A program made the position numbers and the translations under genes. A stretch of 64,000 nucleotides of DNA from Candidatus Bathyarchaeota archaeon (GTDB taxonomy: Archaea > Thermoproteota > Bathyarchaeia > Bathyarchaeales > Bathycorpusculaceae), in contig JAOZHY010000018.1 of assembly GCA_026014595.1 (NCBI GenBank), positions 1 through 64,000 on the forward strand, given 5' to 3'. A model generated the notes under the pieces. The model saw only the letters and a list, made by a program, of their open reading frames with translations, ran no database searches and had not been told where the DNA came from. Shown here one piece after another: positions 26,709 through 35,984 of the stretch. Each line of letters starts with the position of its first letter. Positions within the stretch are counted from its first letter, which is position 1.

Positions 26709-29510
26709 TCATTGTTTTAGTTGCTTTTTGATGACTTTCTCTGCTGCTTTGACTGCGTCTTGGAGTTTTTCGGGTTTGGTTCCGCCTGCCTGGGCGAAGT
26801 TGGGTCTTCCGCCTCCTCCGCCGCCGATTATGGGTGACGCTTCTCGGACTATTTCGTTTGCGTTTACGCCTTTTGCCACGGCTTCTTTCCCGGCGGTGAC
26901 CACTATTCTTGCGGTTTTTTCGTCTGCCCCATAGAACAGGGTTACGGTTTTCTCGTCGCGCTTTATCATTTCGTTCGCAGTTTGCACCATGCGGTTAACG
27001 TCAATCAAGTCTCCGAAGTTCCGCTGCACCAGCATCACACCGCCGATTTCCTGTGCCACTTCTTCCACCTCGGTCATGCCGATTGTGCTTTCTTTTGCCG
27101 CCAACTCTTTGATTAACCTGCGTTTTTCAGCGTTGGCTTCCTTAAGCTCCTTCACCAGTTTCTCCGCGGTCTTGTCCAGCTTCTCCACAGGCGCGTTCAA
27201 AGTCTCTGAAACCCGCCACAACAGGCTCTCCTGCTCCTGCACCCTCTTCAACGCTTGAAGTCCAACCGCGTAGCCAAGCCGCTCCACGCCGTCCTGGACA
27301 CGCTCCGTGTAAACGATTTTGAGGAAGCCAATCTCGCCTGTGCGATTCAAGTGTGTTCCAGCGCATGCTTCTACGTCCCAGTCGCCAGTCTTCACCACGC
27401 GAATGTCCTTGCCCGGCACTGCTCCGCCTTGGTAGAGCCTGAAGCCGTAACGGGATTCCGCCTCGTTCCGCGGCAACCACGCAGTCTCAACCCGCATATC
27501 AGCCAGAACTGCCTGGTTCGCAAGCGTCTCAACCTTGTGAACTTCCTCAGGTGTCAGTCGGCGATAATGCGAAATGTCTAATCGGGAGGTTTCTAGTCCT
27601 TTCTGAGTTCCGTGCTGCCACACATGCTCGCCCAAAACGCGCCGCGCCGCACCGTTAACCAAGTGTGTAGCCGTGTGCGCCTTCATCAGGGCATAGCGTT
27701 TGTCCCAGTCAAGAACGCCTTTGACCAAGGTGCCTTCCTTGGGAGCTGTTGACGCTTTGATTTTGTGTGCGATGACTCTGCCTGCCTTCTGCACGTCAAC
27801 AACCTCCGCCTTCACGCTGCCGTAAATCAGGAATCCGTGGTCCGCTGGTTGTCCACCGCCTTCGGGATAGAAGCATGTGCGGTCTAAGACGACGTATTCG
27901 CGGTTTATCACCTTCAGGACCTTAGCCTCAAACTCCTTCAAGTAAGCGTCAGCGTAGTACATTTGCTCGGTTGGCGGCAGCTTTTCCGCCGCGGTTTCCA
28001 AGGCTTCCTCGGCTTTTGTTTCCTCTTCTTCTGAGGGTTTGGTGGCTTGCATGTGCCTGTTGGCGATTAACGCGTAAAAGTTCTCAGGAATCTCCACCTT
28101 TACGCCTTCCGCTTCGGCAGCCTGCTTGACGATTTCGGGTGGAAGCCCATGCGAATCATACAGCTCCGACAGCGTCTCCTCGGGAACACGGCTTGCACCT
28201 TTAGCTTTGAGGTCGTCGGCGATTCGTTTGACCATGCCTTCACCGCGTTTCAGCGTGTCTTCAAACTTCTCCTGCTCCACCTTGAGCATCTCCACTATCT
28301 CATCATGCATGGTTTTGATGTGCGGGTAATCCTTCGACCACAAGGCAACCTGCATGTCCACAATGTCATAGAGCCGTTCAGGATTCATCTCTAAGCTGCG
28401 TAGCAGTCGGTAGACTCGGCGGAACAGAAGCCGCGCCAGATACCCCTCCTGAATGTTAGACGGCACAACCCCCTCCGAAAGAATAAAGCATAAGCACTTC
28501 GTGTGGTCCGCCACCGCGAACGCGTTCTCAATGGGCATCAGTAGCTTATCCAGCTTGTCTACCGGCATACCAACGAGCTTGGCAACTCGCCGTCTCGCGT
28601 CCAACCTGTTCGCAGTCTTGTCCACGCTGACCAAACCCGAGTACTTCGCCACTTTGAACAGCAAATCCTCGTCAACGCCGGTCAGCCCAGCCATGCTGAA
28701 GACCTTGTTGAGCAGGTCGCCGTAGACCGCATGGAAACAGCTCGGCACTCCTTGTGAAAGCCAGGCGAAGCGGTCTAAGCCGTAACCCGTGTCCACCGTG
28801 CGGATGGGCAGCCTGACGAAATCGCCGTTAACCACCTTGTACTGCATGAACACGAGTGTGGCAACCTCCAACCCGCCGATGATGCACTCCACGTCTGGAC
28901 CTGCGTTTCCGCCGCCGACCCAAACATCCTCCTTATACGTCACGTCTTCAGACTTTACGCCCAACACGTCCGTGACCAGCGCGTGATGGTACCTGACGGT
29001 CTGGTCTTTCCAGTAAACCTCCTTATCAGGATAGTTGAAAGCATGGTGTCCGCCCATCTCGAAGATGGTCAGGTGCCTGCCGAAGGTCGGCCCCGTGTTC
29101 GAAATGTCCACCATCCTGATGCACGGCTGCGCTATAACCAGCGGGTTCGCAGGCGGCGGCGCAATGCCCTCTGTCACGTAAGGTTGGAAATCGATTATGC
29201 TTGCGTGAGTGAGGTAAATGTCGCTGCGCCACCTCGCCACCACAGGGTAAGGCTTGACGCGTGTGTGATTGAATTTTTCAAAGAATGAGAGAAACGTTTC
29301 ACGCATCTCTGGGAGACTGTAGCTTCTTCGCGTGGGCGGATTTTTAAGAAACGTGTAACAGGTACATCCGTCTGAGGTGGATTCTCCACAATTTTCCTGT
29401 TCAGGATTCTGCGTCCAGAAGTATTCTCCGCAGGTTGGACAGCGTTTCCTCACGAAACCCTGTTCTTTGAAGAAAGGAAGCGCGTATTCCTCAGGTGGAA
29501 ACTGTTTCAA
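26709..29510 (-). CDS. alaS: Alanyl-tRNA synthetase
   Basis: The 933-residue archaeal-type AlaRS begins with an N-terminal zinc-binding extension (KRCPTCGEYFW), followed by the class II catalytic domain (FEMGGHHAFNYPDKEVYWKDQTVRYHHALV, DTGYGLDRFAWLSQG). The editing domain has HTATHLVNGAARRVLG and CAGTHLNRTGEIG. The C-Ala domain ends with IIGGGGGGRPNFAQAGGT. The start is TTG 29510. The frame is closed upstream by a stop near 29531, and a GGAG lies about 13 nt before the TTG. It charges tRNA-Ala and clears Ser- and Gly-tRNA-Ala. Confidence 0.96.
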   Translation of the reverse strand: MKQFPPEEYALPFFKEQGFVRKRCPTCGEYFWTQNPEQENCGESTSDGCTCYTFLKNPPTRRSYSLPEMRETFLSFFEKFNHTRVKPYPVVARWRSDIYLTHASIIDFQPYVTEGIAPPPANPLVIAQPCIRMVDISNTGPTFGRHLTIFEMGGHHAFNYPDKEVYWKDQTVRYHHALVTDVLGVKSEDVTYKEDVWVGGGNAGPDVECIIGGLEVATLVFMQYKVVNGDFVRLPIRTVDTGYGLDRFAWLSQGVPSCFHAVYGDLLNKVFSMAGLTGVDEDLLFKVAKYSGLVSVDKTANRLDARRRVAKLVGMPVDKLDKLLMPIENAFAVADHTKCLCFILSEGVVPSNIQEGYLARLLFRRVYRLLRSLEMNPERLYDIVDMQVALWSKDYPHIKTMHDEIVEMLKVEQEKFEDTLKRGEGMVKRIADDLKAKGASRVPEETLSELYDSHGLPPEIVKQAAEAEGVKVEIPENFYALIANRHMQATKPSEEEETKAEEALETAAEKLPPTEQMYYADAYLKEFEAKVLKVINREYVVLDRTCFYPEGGGQPADHGFLIYGSVKAEVVDVQKAGRVIAHKIKASTAPKEGTLVKGVLDWDKRYALMKAHTATHLVNGAARRVLGEHVWQHGTQKGLETSRLDISHYRRLTPEEVHKVETLANQAVLADMRVETAWLPRNEAESRYGFRLYQGGAVPGKDIRVVKTGDWDVEACAGTHLNRTGEIGFLKIVYTERVQDGVERLGYAVGLQALKRVQEQESLLWRVSETLNAPVEKLDKTAEKLVKELKEANAEKRRLIKELAAKESTIGMTEVEEVAQEIGGVMLVQRNFGDLIDVNRMVQTANEMIKRDEKTVTLFYGADEKTARIVVTAGKEAVAKGVNANEIVREASPIIGGGGGGRPNFAQAGGTKPEKLQDAVKAAEKVIKKQLKQ

Positions 29511-29604
29511 ACCGTTCAGGCACTCCGTTCATGGCTAAGCTATCAGGTTTAAGGGTTTATGAGTTTCACGGATTTAAACAATTTCCGCCACCTGAAGGCG
29601 TTGC

Positions 29605-30942
29605 CTACGAATGCCACCCATCAATCATTTTCCCAGCAACGTCGCTGTGCTTTTCCAATCCATAACGCCTAAGTGGCTTGGTCAAGTGCCGCTGCGACCT
29701 TGTTGCAGTCACATACAAACCAGACTTAAGCCCTCGCTCCACGGGCAAAGCCACCTTCTCCGCTCTGTCGAACCTTGCGCCACATTTCTCACAGCGGAAG
29801 CCTTGGTTTTTGCCCATGGACTTCAACCGCTTGCCACAGTTTGGGCACACAGGATTTTGCAGCGTCACTTTCGCGGCGAGTTTTAGGATGTTGATTTTTT
29901 CCAAGTTAATCGTTAACGGTTTGTCCCGCGACGGCTTGCGCACGGCGCCGACGGCTTCGATGACATCGCCTACAATCAGGTCGTTTGCGACTTTGCGGAG
30001 CCCGCCAGTCGGCTCGTAAGCCGCACAGTCCACTTCGCAAGCGTCGTCTTTAATGGAGAAAACCACATGACGCAACGGCACTATCCGCGGGGTCCGCGAC
30101 ACCACACCCTTCACAATTACGGAACTGTACGGTTCTATCTGCGCCAGCGCAGCCACCCGTTTGAGGTGCGCGTCCGTGCCCTGATTGCTGCGGAAGATAA
30201 GCCATCTTTCCACGGGCTCCAGCGGCTTAACCAGCTCGAACGCTTTCTTAACTATCTCAGGCGTTTCGCCCCTGACTCCGAAGAGTATGGGGTCTGGACC
30301 CCGCGGAGTTATTATTACTCTACGCTTCTCCAAGTCCACGTTGTTGAACGTGTACGGCTGCGTCAGCTCGTCCATCCTGAAAATGGAGGCTTCATCCACT
30401 CTCCTCTTTGAACCGTAGTTCTCGGGCGCGCGGTACGCGATTAACTCGTAAGTGTAGTCGCCAAGATTGACCGCACCAACCGCCGCCAAAGCGCCGATGA
30501 TGCCCCTGCAAGTGTTAAAGCCCAGCGCTTCGCTCCCGAACTTTGTGATGAGCCGCTTCGCTTCCTTCAGGGTTACGATGCTCGTTACCGCGTTGCTTGA
30601 AAAGGTTTTGACTTCCTGCGGAATCTCGGGTGCTTTGAAGAAAACTATTCCAGGGTCAGTGCCACGGAAGCTGAGGTCAGCATGCTCCTCCACCAAGCTG
30701 ATGGCATCCTGTTTTATCTGGTCTTCCAACGCTTCGTCATACTCGATTCTTAGGCAGAGGGCGCCGTTGCCTCTCGTCTTCCACGGCACGTTAGGATTAA
30801 GCCTTATCAGGTTCGGGTAATCCAGAAACTTGACGTTCAGCCTCTCCAGTTGTTCCACGAGCAGGGCGGCAACGTGGGTTGTGCAGCCTTTCCTGGTTGA
30901 GTCAGTATCGTCTAATCCTATGTGCATCACTTGCTTGTTCAA
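29605..30942 (-). CDS. tiaS: tRNA(Ile2) 2-agmatinylcytidine synthetase TiaS
   Basis: The 445-residue protein has the N-terminal HIGLDDTDSTRKGCTTHVA (kinase-like, about residues 7-25), an FLD-like middle domain, an OB fold (VIVKGVVSRTPRI) and a C-terminal zinc ribbon (CPNCGKRLKSMG, CEKCGARF). It adds agmatine to C34 of the tRNA-Ile that reads AUA, so it is essential and archaeal. The length is typical. It lies downstream of alaS on the same strand, 76 nt before the single-domain Lrp gene. Confidence 0.95.
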   Translation of the reverse strand: MNKQVMHIGLDDTDSTRKGCTTHVAALLVEQLERLNVKFLDYPNLIRLNPNVPWKTRGNGALCLRIEYDEALEDQIKQDAISLVEEHADLSFRGTDPGIVFFKAPEIPQEVKTFSSNAVTSIVTLKEAKRLITKFGSEALGFNTCRGIIGALAAVGAVNLGDYTYELIAYRAPENYGSKRRVDEASIFRMDELTQPYTFNNVDLEKRRVIITPRGPDPILFGVRGETPEIVKKAFELVKPLEPVERWLIFRSNQGTDAHLKRVAALAQIEPYSSVIVKGVVSRTPRIVPLRHVVFSIKDDACEVDCAAYEPTGGLRKVANDLIVGDVIEAVGAVRKPSRDKPLTINLEKINILKLAAKVTLQNPVCPNCGKRLKSMGKNQGFRCEKCGARFDRAEKVALPVERGLKSGLYVTATRSQRHLTKPLRRYGLEKHSDVAGKMIDGWHS

Positions 30943-31018
30943 GGACGATTCTCTCGGCTGGTTAGAGAATTGGCTGGGCAGGGTAAAAAGATTGTTTAGA
31001 AAAACCAGTTGTTCAGGC

Positions 31019-31288
31019 TTAGTATCGAATCGCGTTTTGATGGAGAGGCTGCACGAGAGTCTCCGTGATAACCATCGTCAGTTTCGCGTTCACTCTGCCG
31101 ATGCCCGCGATTTTCTTATTCACGATGTACTTGAGCTTCTCCATGGTGTCGGCTCGGATGCTTGCGATTATGTCGTAAACGCCCCACAGACTATGCGCCT
31201 CTTCCACGCCTTCAACCTTCTTTAATTCTTCTAAAACCGCAGTTTCGGCTCCTATCTCCGTGTTCAAGAGAACGTACGCTGTGGGCAT
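31019..31288 (-). CDS. Stand-alone Lrp/AsnC effector domain protein
   Basis: The 89-residue protein is only the effector domain (AYVLLNTEIGAETAVLEELKKVEGVEEAHSLW and GVYDIIASIRADTMEKLKYIV). It is a clear paralogue of the protein at 31910, with the same MPTA start and most core residues. A short basic tail (VQPLHQNAIRY) is extra. It probably senses an amino acid as a dimer or mixed oligomer. Confidence 0.88.
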   Translation of the reverse strand: MPTAYVLLNTEIGAETAVLEELKKVEGVEEAHSLWGVYDIIASIRADTMEKLKYIVNKKIAGIGRVNAKLTMVITETLVQPLHQNAIRY

Positions 31289-31330
31289 ATTCTGCTTCTC
31301 CTTTCTCCTGTCATTTTGGGGTGGCTGGAT

Positions 31331-31507
31331 TCAGAGGTTGGGGTGCTCTGTCTCGTTCAAGGGGAACGTAAAAAGATTTGGTGGGTTTCCAAACCTCCTC
31401 ATCCAAGCCCTTAAAAACTTCGTGCATCCGTCCATAGTGAGAGCGGCTACTTCTTCGGCTAGACTCACTTTGGAGACATCCACGCGAACTTTAGGGTTTC
31501 TTATCAT
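31331..31507 (-). CDS. Small protein of 58 aa, possible
   Basis: The frame begins at ATG 31507, 3 nt after GGGAGA, with a strong TATA-like tttaaaaaatttaaa at 31546-31561 correctly placed for a short leader. The sequence (MIRNPKVRVDVSKVSLAEEV, TKFLRAWMRRFG) has a plausible amphipathic helix. It lies between the two Lrp-like genes. It may be a real microprotein, but no relatives are known to me. Confidence 0.4.
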   Translation of the reverse strand: MIRNPKVRVDVSKVSLAEEVAALTMDGCTKFLRAWMRRFGNPPNLFTFPLNETEHPNL

Positions 31508-31563
31508 TCTCCCACTACCTCAAGACGCACGGTTTCAGTTACGAGTTTAAAAAATTTAAAACT

Positions 31564-31589
31564 ATGTGACTGTATCAACGCAGTCACAT
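31564..31589. promoter_or_regulatory. Perfect dyad (9-bp arms, 8-bp spacer)
   Basis: ATGTGACTG and CAGTCACAT are perfectly complementary around 8 bases. On the minus strand the dyad abuts the TATA-like run upstream of the small gene at 31507. It could be a regulator site (perhaps for an Lrp-type protein) or, followed by a T-rich stretch, a terminator for the zinc-finger gene at 31665. Confidence 0.5.
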
Positions 31590-31664
31590 CTAAACGGTTG
31601 TCCAAGCTGTATAAAGTGAATAACGCGCTCTTGTTGTTCTTAGCCTGAAAACTATACCTCAGGG

Positions 31665-31769
31665 CTAAGATGCGATTTCTTTTGAGTAGTGCTTTCGGGC
31701 GTGAGTGTCCAGTTCTCTGCCGTCAGGGAAGCTGGCGTCGCACCATGGACACTTAAAATCTTCTTCCAT
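31665..31769 (-). CDS. 34-aa single C2H2 zinc-finger protein
   Basis: ATG 31769 is preceded by a clear AGGAG 5 nt upstream and by a TATA-like cttaaag about 30 bp further. The frame ends at TAG 31665. The peptide has the spacing C-x2-C-x12-H-x4-H: CPWCDASFPDGRELDTHARKH. This is a complete C2H2 zinc finger with almost nothing else. It lies between two Lrp-like paralogues on the same strand. Archaea encode such single-finger proteins, probably DNA- or RNA-binding or protein adaptors. Confidence 0.75.
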   Translation of the reverse strand: MEEDFKCPWCDASFPDGRELDTHARKHYSKEIAS

Positions 31770-31909
31770 GTTATCTCCTAAATAAAACGCGTCCGGTCAA
31801 AGCTTTAAGCGTATGTGATTGTGCCGAAGTGACAACACACGTGCTTTAACGTCAGAGACCGCGCAACGGGCTGTTTTGGATAAAGAAAGGGAAAGTTTAG
31901 TGTTGGGAA

Positions 31910-32146
31910 CTATTTTTCTTCAACTACAATCATCGTCAGTGTGGATCTGACTTTGTCAAGTCGTCGAATACGCCACGTCACGATTTCTTTCAGTTTGTCC
32001 ATGGTTTCTGCTTTGACTCTGGCGACTATGTCGTAGACTCCGTAGACTGCTGAGGCTTCTTCTACTCCTTCGACTTTTTTCAATTCTTTGAGAACGTCTG
32101 ATTCTGAACCTATTTCTGTGTTTATTAACACAAACGCTGTGGGCAT
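31910..32146 (-). CDS. Stand-alone Lrp/AsnC effector domain protein
   Basis: The 78-residue protein is the effector domain only (AFVLINTEIGSESDVLKELKKVEG, VYGVYDIVARVKAETMDKLKEIV). AGAGGAG stands before ATG 32146 and a TATA-like ttttaatg further upstream. Most closely related to the protein at 31019; the pair looks like a local duplication. Confidence 0.88.
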   Translation of the reverse strand: MPTAFVLINTEIGSESDVLKELKKVEGVEEASAVYGVYDIVARVKAETMDKLKEIVTWRIRRLDKVRSTLTMIVVEEK

Positions 32147-32304
32147 AATTGACTCCTCTACCTACTGTTGTCTCACTGAGCATTAAAATGTTTTTCTCAA
32201 ACAAGGCTCGACTCTGCCCAAAAACCAGCGCACCGACGTCGCCCTTGTTTTCGCCTTAAATAATAGTAGCCACCAAATCCATAAGGAAGGACCGTGGCAA
32301 CACC

Positions 32305-33090
32305 ATGAGCCTGCGCGTGAACCCCGAATACGAGAAACTGCTGCCTAAAATGTCAACTGAAGAATTCGAAGAGCTCAAAACCTCAATAAAACGGGAAGGA
32401 CAGCACTACCCGATTGTTGCAAACGAGGACTTGGAGGTGCTGGACGGGCATCACAGGTTCCGAGCCTGCGTTGAGCTGGGCATAGAGCCAGATTTTGAAG
32501 TGCGCAAGTTCGAGGACAAGCTTCTGGAAAAGAAATTCGTCATCGAAACCAACCTTCGGCGACGCCACTTAACCAACTTTCAACTTGTCGAGTTGGCTGT
32601 GCCGCTGCTGGAGATTGAGAAGGCGCTCGCCAAGAAAAGGCAGGCGGAAGGCGGCAAAGCCGGACGTGACTTGCAGTTGGGGTTAACGCCAGATGACGCT
32701 AAGCCCGTTTCTAAGGGTAAAGCAACCGAGATCGTTGCAAAGAAGGCGGGTGTTTCCACGCGCACGTTTGAACGGGGCAAAAAAATTTTGGAGAAGGCAA
32801 GCGAGGAGGACAAGCAGCGGTTGCGGGAGGGAAAAGCCAGCATAGCCAAGGTTTACCGCGAAGTAATTGCCAAAGAGCGAGGCTTTGAGCCCGCGGCGGA
32901 CAGCGACTCAACTTTTGCGGCTGAAACCGAGGCAAATGACCCTCGCATGGAGCAGAACAGGGCGGCGCTGGCTGCTTTGTTGCAGAAGCTGGTTGACAAG
33001 AAAGTTTTTTGTGTGTTCTGCGGGAACGCAATGTTCGAATGTAGCCGCTGCCACAAGGCACTGCGAGACATGTTGAAGCAAAATGTGTAA
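32305..33090 (+). CDS. ParB/Srx-fold DNA-binding protein with C-terminal zinc ribbon
   Basis: The 261-residue protein has an N-terminal ParB-like domain (LKTSIKREGQHYPIVANEDLEVLDGHHRFRACVELG, about residues 25-60, with the GHHR motif), then a helix-turn-helix middle (ATEIVAKKAGVSTRTFERGKKIL). The C-terminus has paired cysteines (CVFCGNAMFECSRC). A TATA-like cttaaata lies near 32253 and aaggaagga precedes ATG 32305. It borders the distal end of the CRISPR array. It could be a chromosomal segregation or plasmid-derived factor; a second, different ParB-like protein is on the mobile element at 48339. Confidence 0.85.
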   Translation: MSLRVNPEYEKLLPKMSTEEFEELKTSIKREGQHYPIVANEDLEVLDGHHRFRACVELGIEPDFEVRKFEDKLLEKKFVIETNLRRRHLTNFQLVELAVPLLEIEKALAKKRQAEGGKAGRDLQLGLTPDDAKPVSKGKATEIVAKKAGVSTRTFERGKKILEKASEEDKQRLREGKASIAKVYREVIAKERGFEPAADSDSTFAAETEANDPRMEQNRAALAALLQKLVDKKVFCVFCGNAMFECSRCHKALRDMLKQNV

Positions 33091-33183
33091 GGCGACGCTT
33101 CTCAGGAAAAGACTGGTGTTATCTCACAGTAGTGGCTAGGCGGTGGTGATCTGGTGAATGCGCTTTGCTTGCGGTTTTCATGA

Positions 33184-33230
33184 GGTTCCATAATATTGGA
33201 AAACTATAAGCTTTTTAATTATATGGAACC
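33184..33230. terminator. Inverted repeat at the distal end of the CRISPR array
   Basis: Nine-bp arms GGTTCCATA and TATGGAACC pair perfectly around an AT-rich 29-nt loop, ending 9 nt before the first repeat. On the minus strand this would lie just past the end of the array transcript, so a terminator or boundary is plausible. Confidence 0.4.
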
Positions 33231-33239
33231 ACGTCAGGG

Positions 33240-34940
33240 CTTTCAATTCCCTTTACTTGGGATTTTTCCTTGCATCTCTGTTAGGGCTTGTTGCAGTAAA
33301 GGTTTAGGATCTAATCTTTCAATTCCCTTTACTTGGGATTTTTCCTTGCATCCAGAAAATCTGAATAGGCGGTTTGTGCCATTCCTTGGGACTTTCAATT
33401 CCCTTTACTTGGGATTTTTCCTTGCATCGTTAGTTTACCAATATCCTAGTAGTTCTCCAGCTAACACTTTCAATTCCCTTTACTTGGGATTTTTCCTTGC
33501 ATCTCTTGTCTGGCACAGATTGGGAGTCAGTTGGCAAATATGACTTTCAATTCCCTTTACTTGGGATTTTTCCTTGCATCCACTTCCGCGTACGCGGGTT
33601 AAAGCCTACTACGCGTTTAACTTTCAATTCCCTTTACTTGGGATTTTTCCTTGCATCGCAGACTATCAGCGATGATGAGCCAAGAGTAAGCATTAACTTT
33701 CAATTCCCTTTACTTGGGATTTTTCCTTGCATCGCAAAGCCACCTTCTGCCCTCTAACCCCAATCTTCACTTTCAATTCCCTTTACTTGGGATTTTTCCT
33801 TGCATCATTAACAGTGTAACCCGCGTATAGCAAGGTAGTTTGCCTTTCAATTCCCTTTACTTGGGATTTTTCCTTGCATCTGAAGAAACTTTTTGGTGGT
33901 GCTAACCCTAAGGACATAACTTTCAATTCCCTTTACTTGGGATTTTTCCTTGCATCATATATTTTTTGAGCATAGGAAGGTTCAAAACGACATTACTTTC
34001 AATTCCCTTTACTTGGGATTTTTCCTTGCATCTGAAGAAACTTTTTGGTGGTGCTAACCCTAAGGACATAACTTTCAATTCCCTTTACTTGGGATTTTTC
34101 CTTGCATCTTACTTTTTTGTGGTAGTAAACAACCTAGCGGTTATTTCTTTCAATTCCCTTTACTTGGGATTTTTCCTTGCATCTTTGTACGTGGAAAAGT
34201 ACATGTGCAGGGTTAGCTATGCCTTTCAATTCCCTTTACTTGGGATTTTTCCTTGCATCTTAGAAGATTCTGAAGTGTTTAGTCAAGTCCCATGCACCTT
34301 TCAATTCCCTTTACTTGGGATTTTTCCTTGCATCGAAATATTAAAGAAACTTTATGATTTTAAAGACGGATTCTTTCAATTCCCTTTACTTGGGATTTTT
34401 CCTTGCATCAGGACGACAATATTCTATAACTAAAGAATGGATTATGAACTTTCAATTCCCTTTACTTGGGATTTTTCCTTGCATCTGATACAAGCTACAA
34501 TACGTTAGGCATGTTAGAAAGAACTTTCAATTCCCTTTACTTGGGATTTTTCCTTGCATCTATTTTCCAGCAATGAGCGAAAGCTTAGAGACACTGCTCT
34601 TTCAATTCCCTTTACTTGGGATTTTTCCTTGCATCAAGCATTGCTGTGGTGACCAATCAGATTTAGGAGTGGAACTTTCAATTCCCTTTACTTGGGATTT
34701 TTCCTTGCATCTAGTTCTTGCTGTCTTGCTGTCTGTTTTTCTTTTGCCATCTTTCAATTCCCTTTACTTGGGATTTTTCCTTGCATCTTGGTGCGTGCGA
34801 ACTTGGAATGGCGGGCAAGCTTCTGTCTTTCAATTCCCTTTACTTGGGATTTTTCCTTGCATCTAGCCTGAGAATTCCAAGTTGGTAAGCTCGTTAGCTA
34901 CTACTTTCAATTCCCTTTACTTGGGATTTTTCCTTGCATC
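33240..34940 (-). CRISPR. CRISPR array: 23 identical 37-bp repeats, 22 spacers
   Basis: The plus-strand repeat starts CTTTCAATTCCCTTTACTT and ends TTTTTCCTTGCATC; I found no substitutions in the 23 copies. Spacers are 36-40 nt. Read on the minus strand the repeat ends in ATTGAAAG, the 8-nt 5' handle of many archaeal type I crRNAs, so the array is probably transcribed right to left from a leader at 34941-35075. The spacers at 33881-33919 and 34033-34071 are identical: one repeat-spacer unit has been duplicated or acquired twice, with a different spacer between. The nearby cas6 should process the transcript. Confidence 0.99.
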
Positions 34941-35075
34941 CGACCCCTGTTTTGCCATTATCTTGCCAAGGGACGGTGTACCTAACTGATTTTGGATATG
35001 TATGCTCGATTATTATTGGACTGTAATTTAATTTATAAAGATAATCGAATAAAACCCGTTTGGTGGTTGGGCAGA
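34941..35075 (-). promoter_or_regulatory. CRISPR leader and divergent csa1 promoter
   Basis: The 135 bases between the last repeat and the preferred csa1 start are AT-rich near 35020-35060. The segment aatttaatttataaag (35025-35040) reads as a TATA element both ways. On the plus strand it predicts a csa1 start of transcription near 35062. On the minus strand it predicts a leader transcript beginning near 35000. Adaptation genes adjoining the leader are usual for type I-A loci. Confidence 0.6.
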
Positions 35076-35963
35076 GTGTACTTTCTGTCTGACATTGAGC
35101 ATAAACAGTTGCTCTATCAGCTTTTGCCTACTGCTAGGGAAGTGGGGGTCAGCCAAGAGTTGCGAGGCTGGAGTTGGCATCAGCCGCCATTGAAGCCCTA
35201 CTTTGATAACGTGAAGTTGCCAATGTACGAGGTAAGCTCCAAATACTGCCCGACAAACCGCGATGTGTATCTTCGGCATATAGAGAAAGTGTATCCTGTT
35301 CCAAGTGCAAGGATGACTCTAGGTAAACTGTTCCACGGCGTAGTAAGCGACAGCCTGCAAGCATTTCTTCAACGTCAAGAACTCAGTTTCGAGGATTGGT
35401 GGCAAAAGGTTAGGTGGCAGGAGATTGGTGAAAAGCCTGAGAACGTTATTGCCCCTTGCAGGAAGGTCTGGGAGTTTATGCAAAAAACATGTGAGGCCAA
35501 ACTGGCTGAGGTTTCGTGTAGGCAGATTCATGCTTCTGAGCTGGATTTAATTTCTTCTGCTGTGCCCTTTCTTGTTGAGCACAGGATTTCTGGGGAGCTT
35601 CTTGGCTTAAGCGATGTGCTCAGCGTGGACTGTTATGATTATCTTAGGGCTATAATATTTGATTTGAAGGTGGCAAATGTCAAGGAAGAGTGGCATAGGC
35701 TTTATTCTGTGGGTTATGCTTTGGTGTTTGAAAGCGTCCATGAAGTGCCAGTGGACATCTGCTGCACTGTCTACCTGAACGTCGAGGGCAGTAAGATAAG
35801 TATTCAGAAGGACCTGTTTTTTGCTAATGACGAGTTAAGGCAGTGGTGGATCGAAGAAAGGGACAAGAAGTTAGAGATTGTGGCTGAAAGAAAAGATCCA
35901 GGCAAGCCTGAACGTTCACAGTGCAAAGACTACTGTCCGTACTATGGCACTTGCTACGGGTAA
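35076..35963 (+). CDS. csa1: CRISPR adaptation nuclease Csa1 (Cas4 family)
   Basis: About 295 residues from GTG 35076. They include the Csa1 features LLPTAREVGVSQELRGWSW, KYCPTNRDVYLRHIEKV and a RecB-type nuclease core (DVLSVDCYDYLRAIIFDLKVAN). The C-terminal cysteines SQCKDYCPYYGTCYG complete the iron-sulfur site with an earlier cysteine. The frame is open upstream to TTG 34992, but that part overlaps the leader and its TATA box, so the internal GTG is preferred. Csa1 belongs to the I-A spacer-acquisition set and helps select and trim protospacers. It is followed by cas1. Confidence 0.88.
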   Translation: MYFLSDIEHKQLLYQLLPTAREVGVSQELRGWSWHQPPLKPYFDNVKLPMYEVSSKYCPTNRDVYLRHIEKVYPVPSARMTLGKLFHGVVSDSLQAFLQRQELSFEDWWQKVRWQEIGEKPENVIAPCRKVWEFMQKTCEAKLAEVSCRQIHASELDLISSAVPFLVEHRISGELLGLSDVLSVDCYDYLRAIIFDLKVANVKEEWHRLYSVGYALVFESVHEVPVDICCTVYLNVEGSKISIQKDLFFANDELRQWWIEERDKKLEIVAERKDPGKPERSQCKDYCPYYGTCYG

Positions 35964-35984
35964 CTGCCTTTGCGTGATGTCCTT

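Noticed and set aside
32305-33090. ParB-like protein as part of the CRISPR system
   Set aside because: It converges on the array from the other side of a terminator-like hairpin and has its own promoter; nothing links it to Cas function.
33196-34866. Plus-strand open frames repeating FQFPLLGIFPCI
   Set aside because: They are readings through the CRISPR repeats; every repeat gives the same short peptide.
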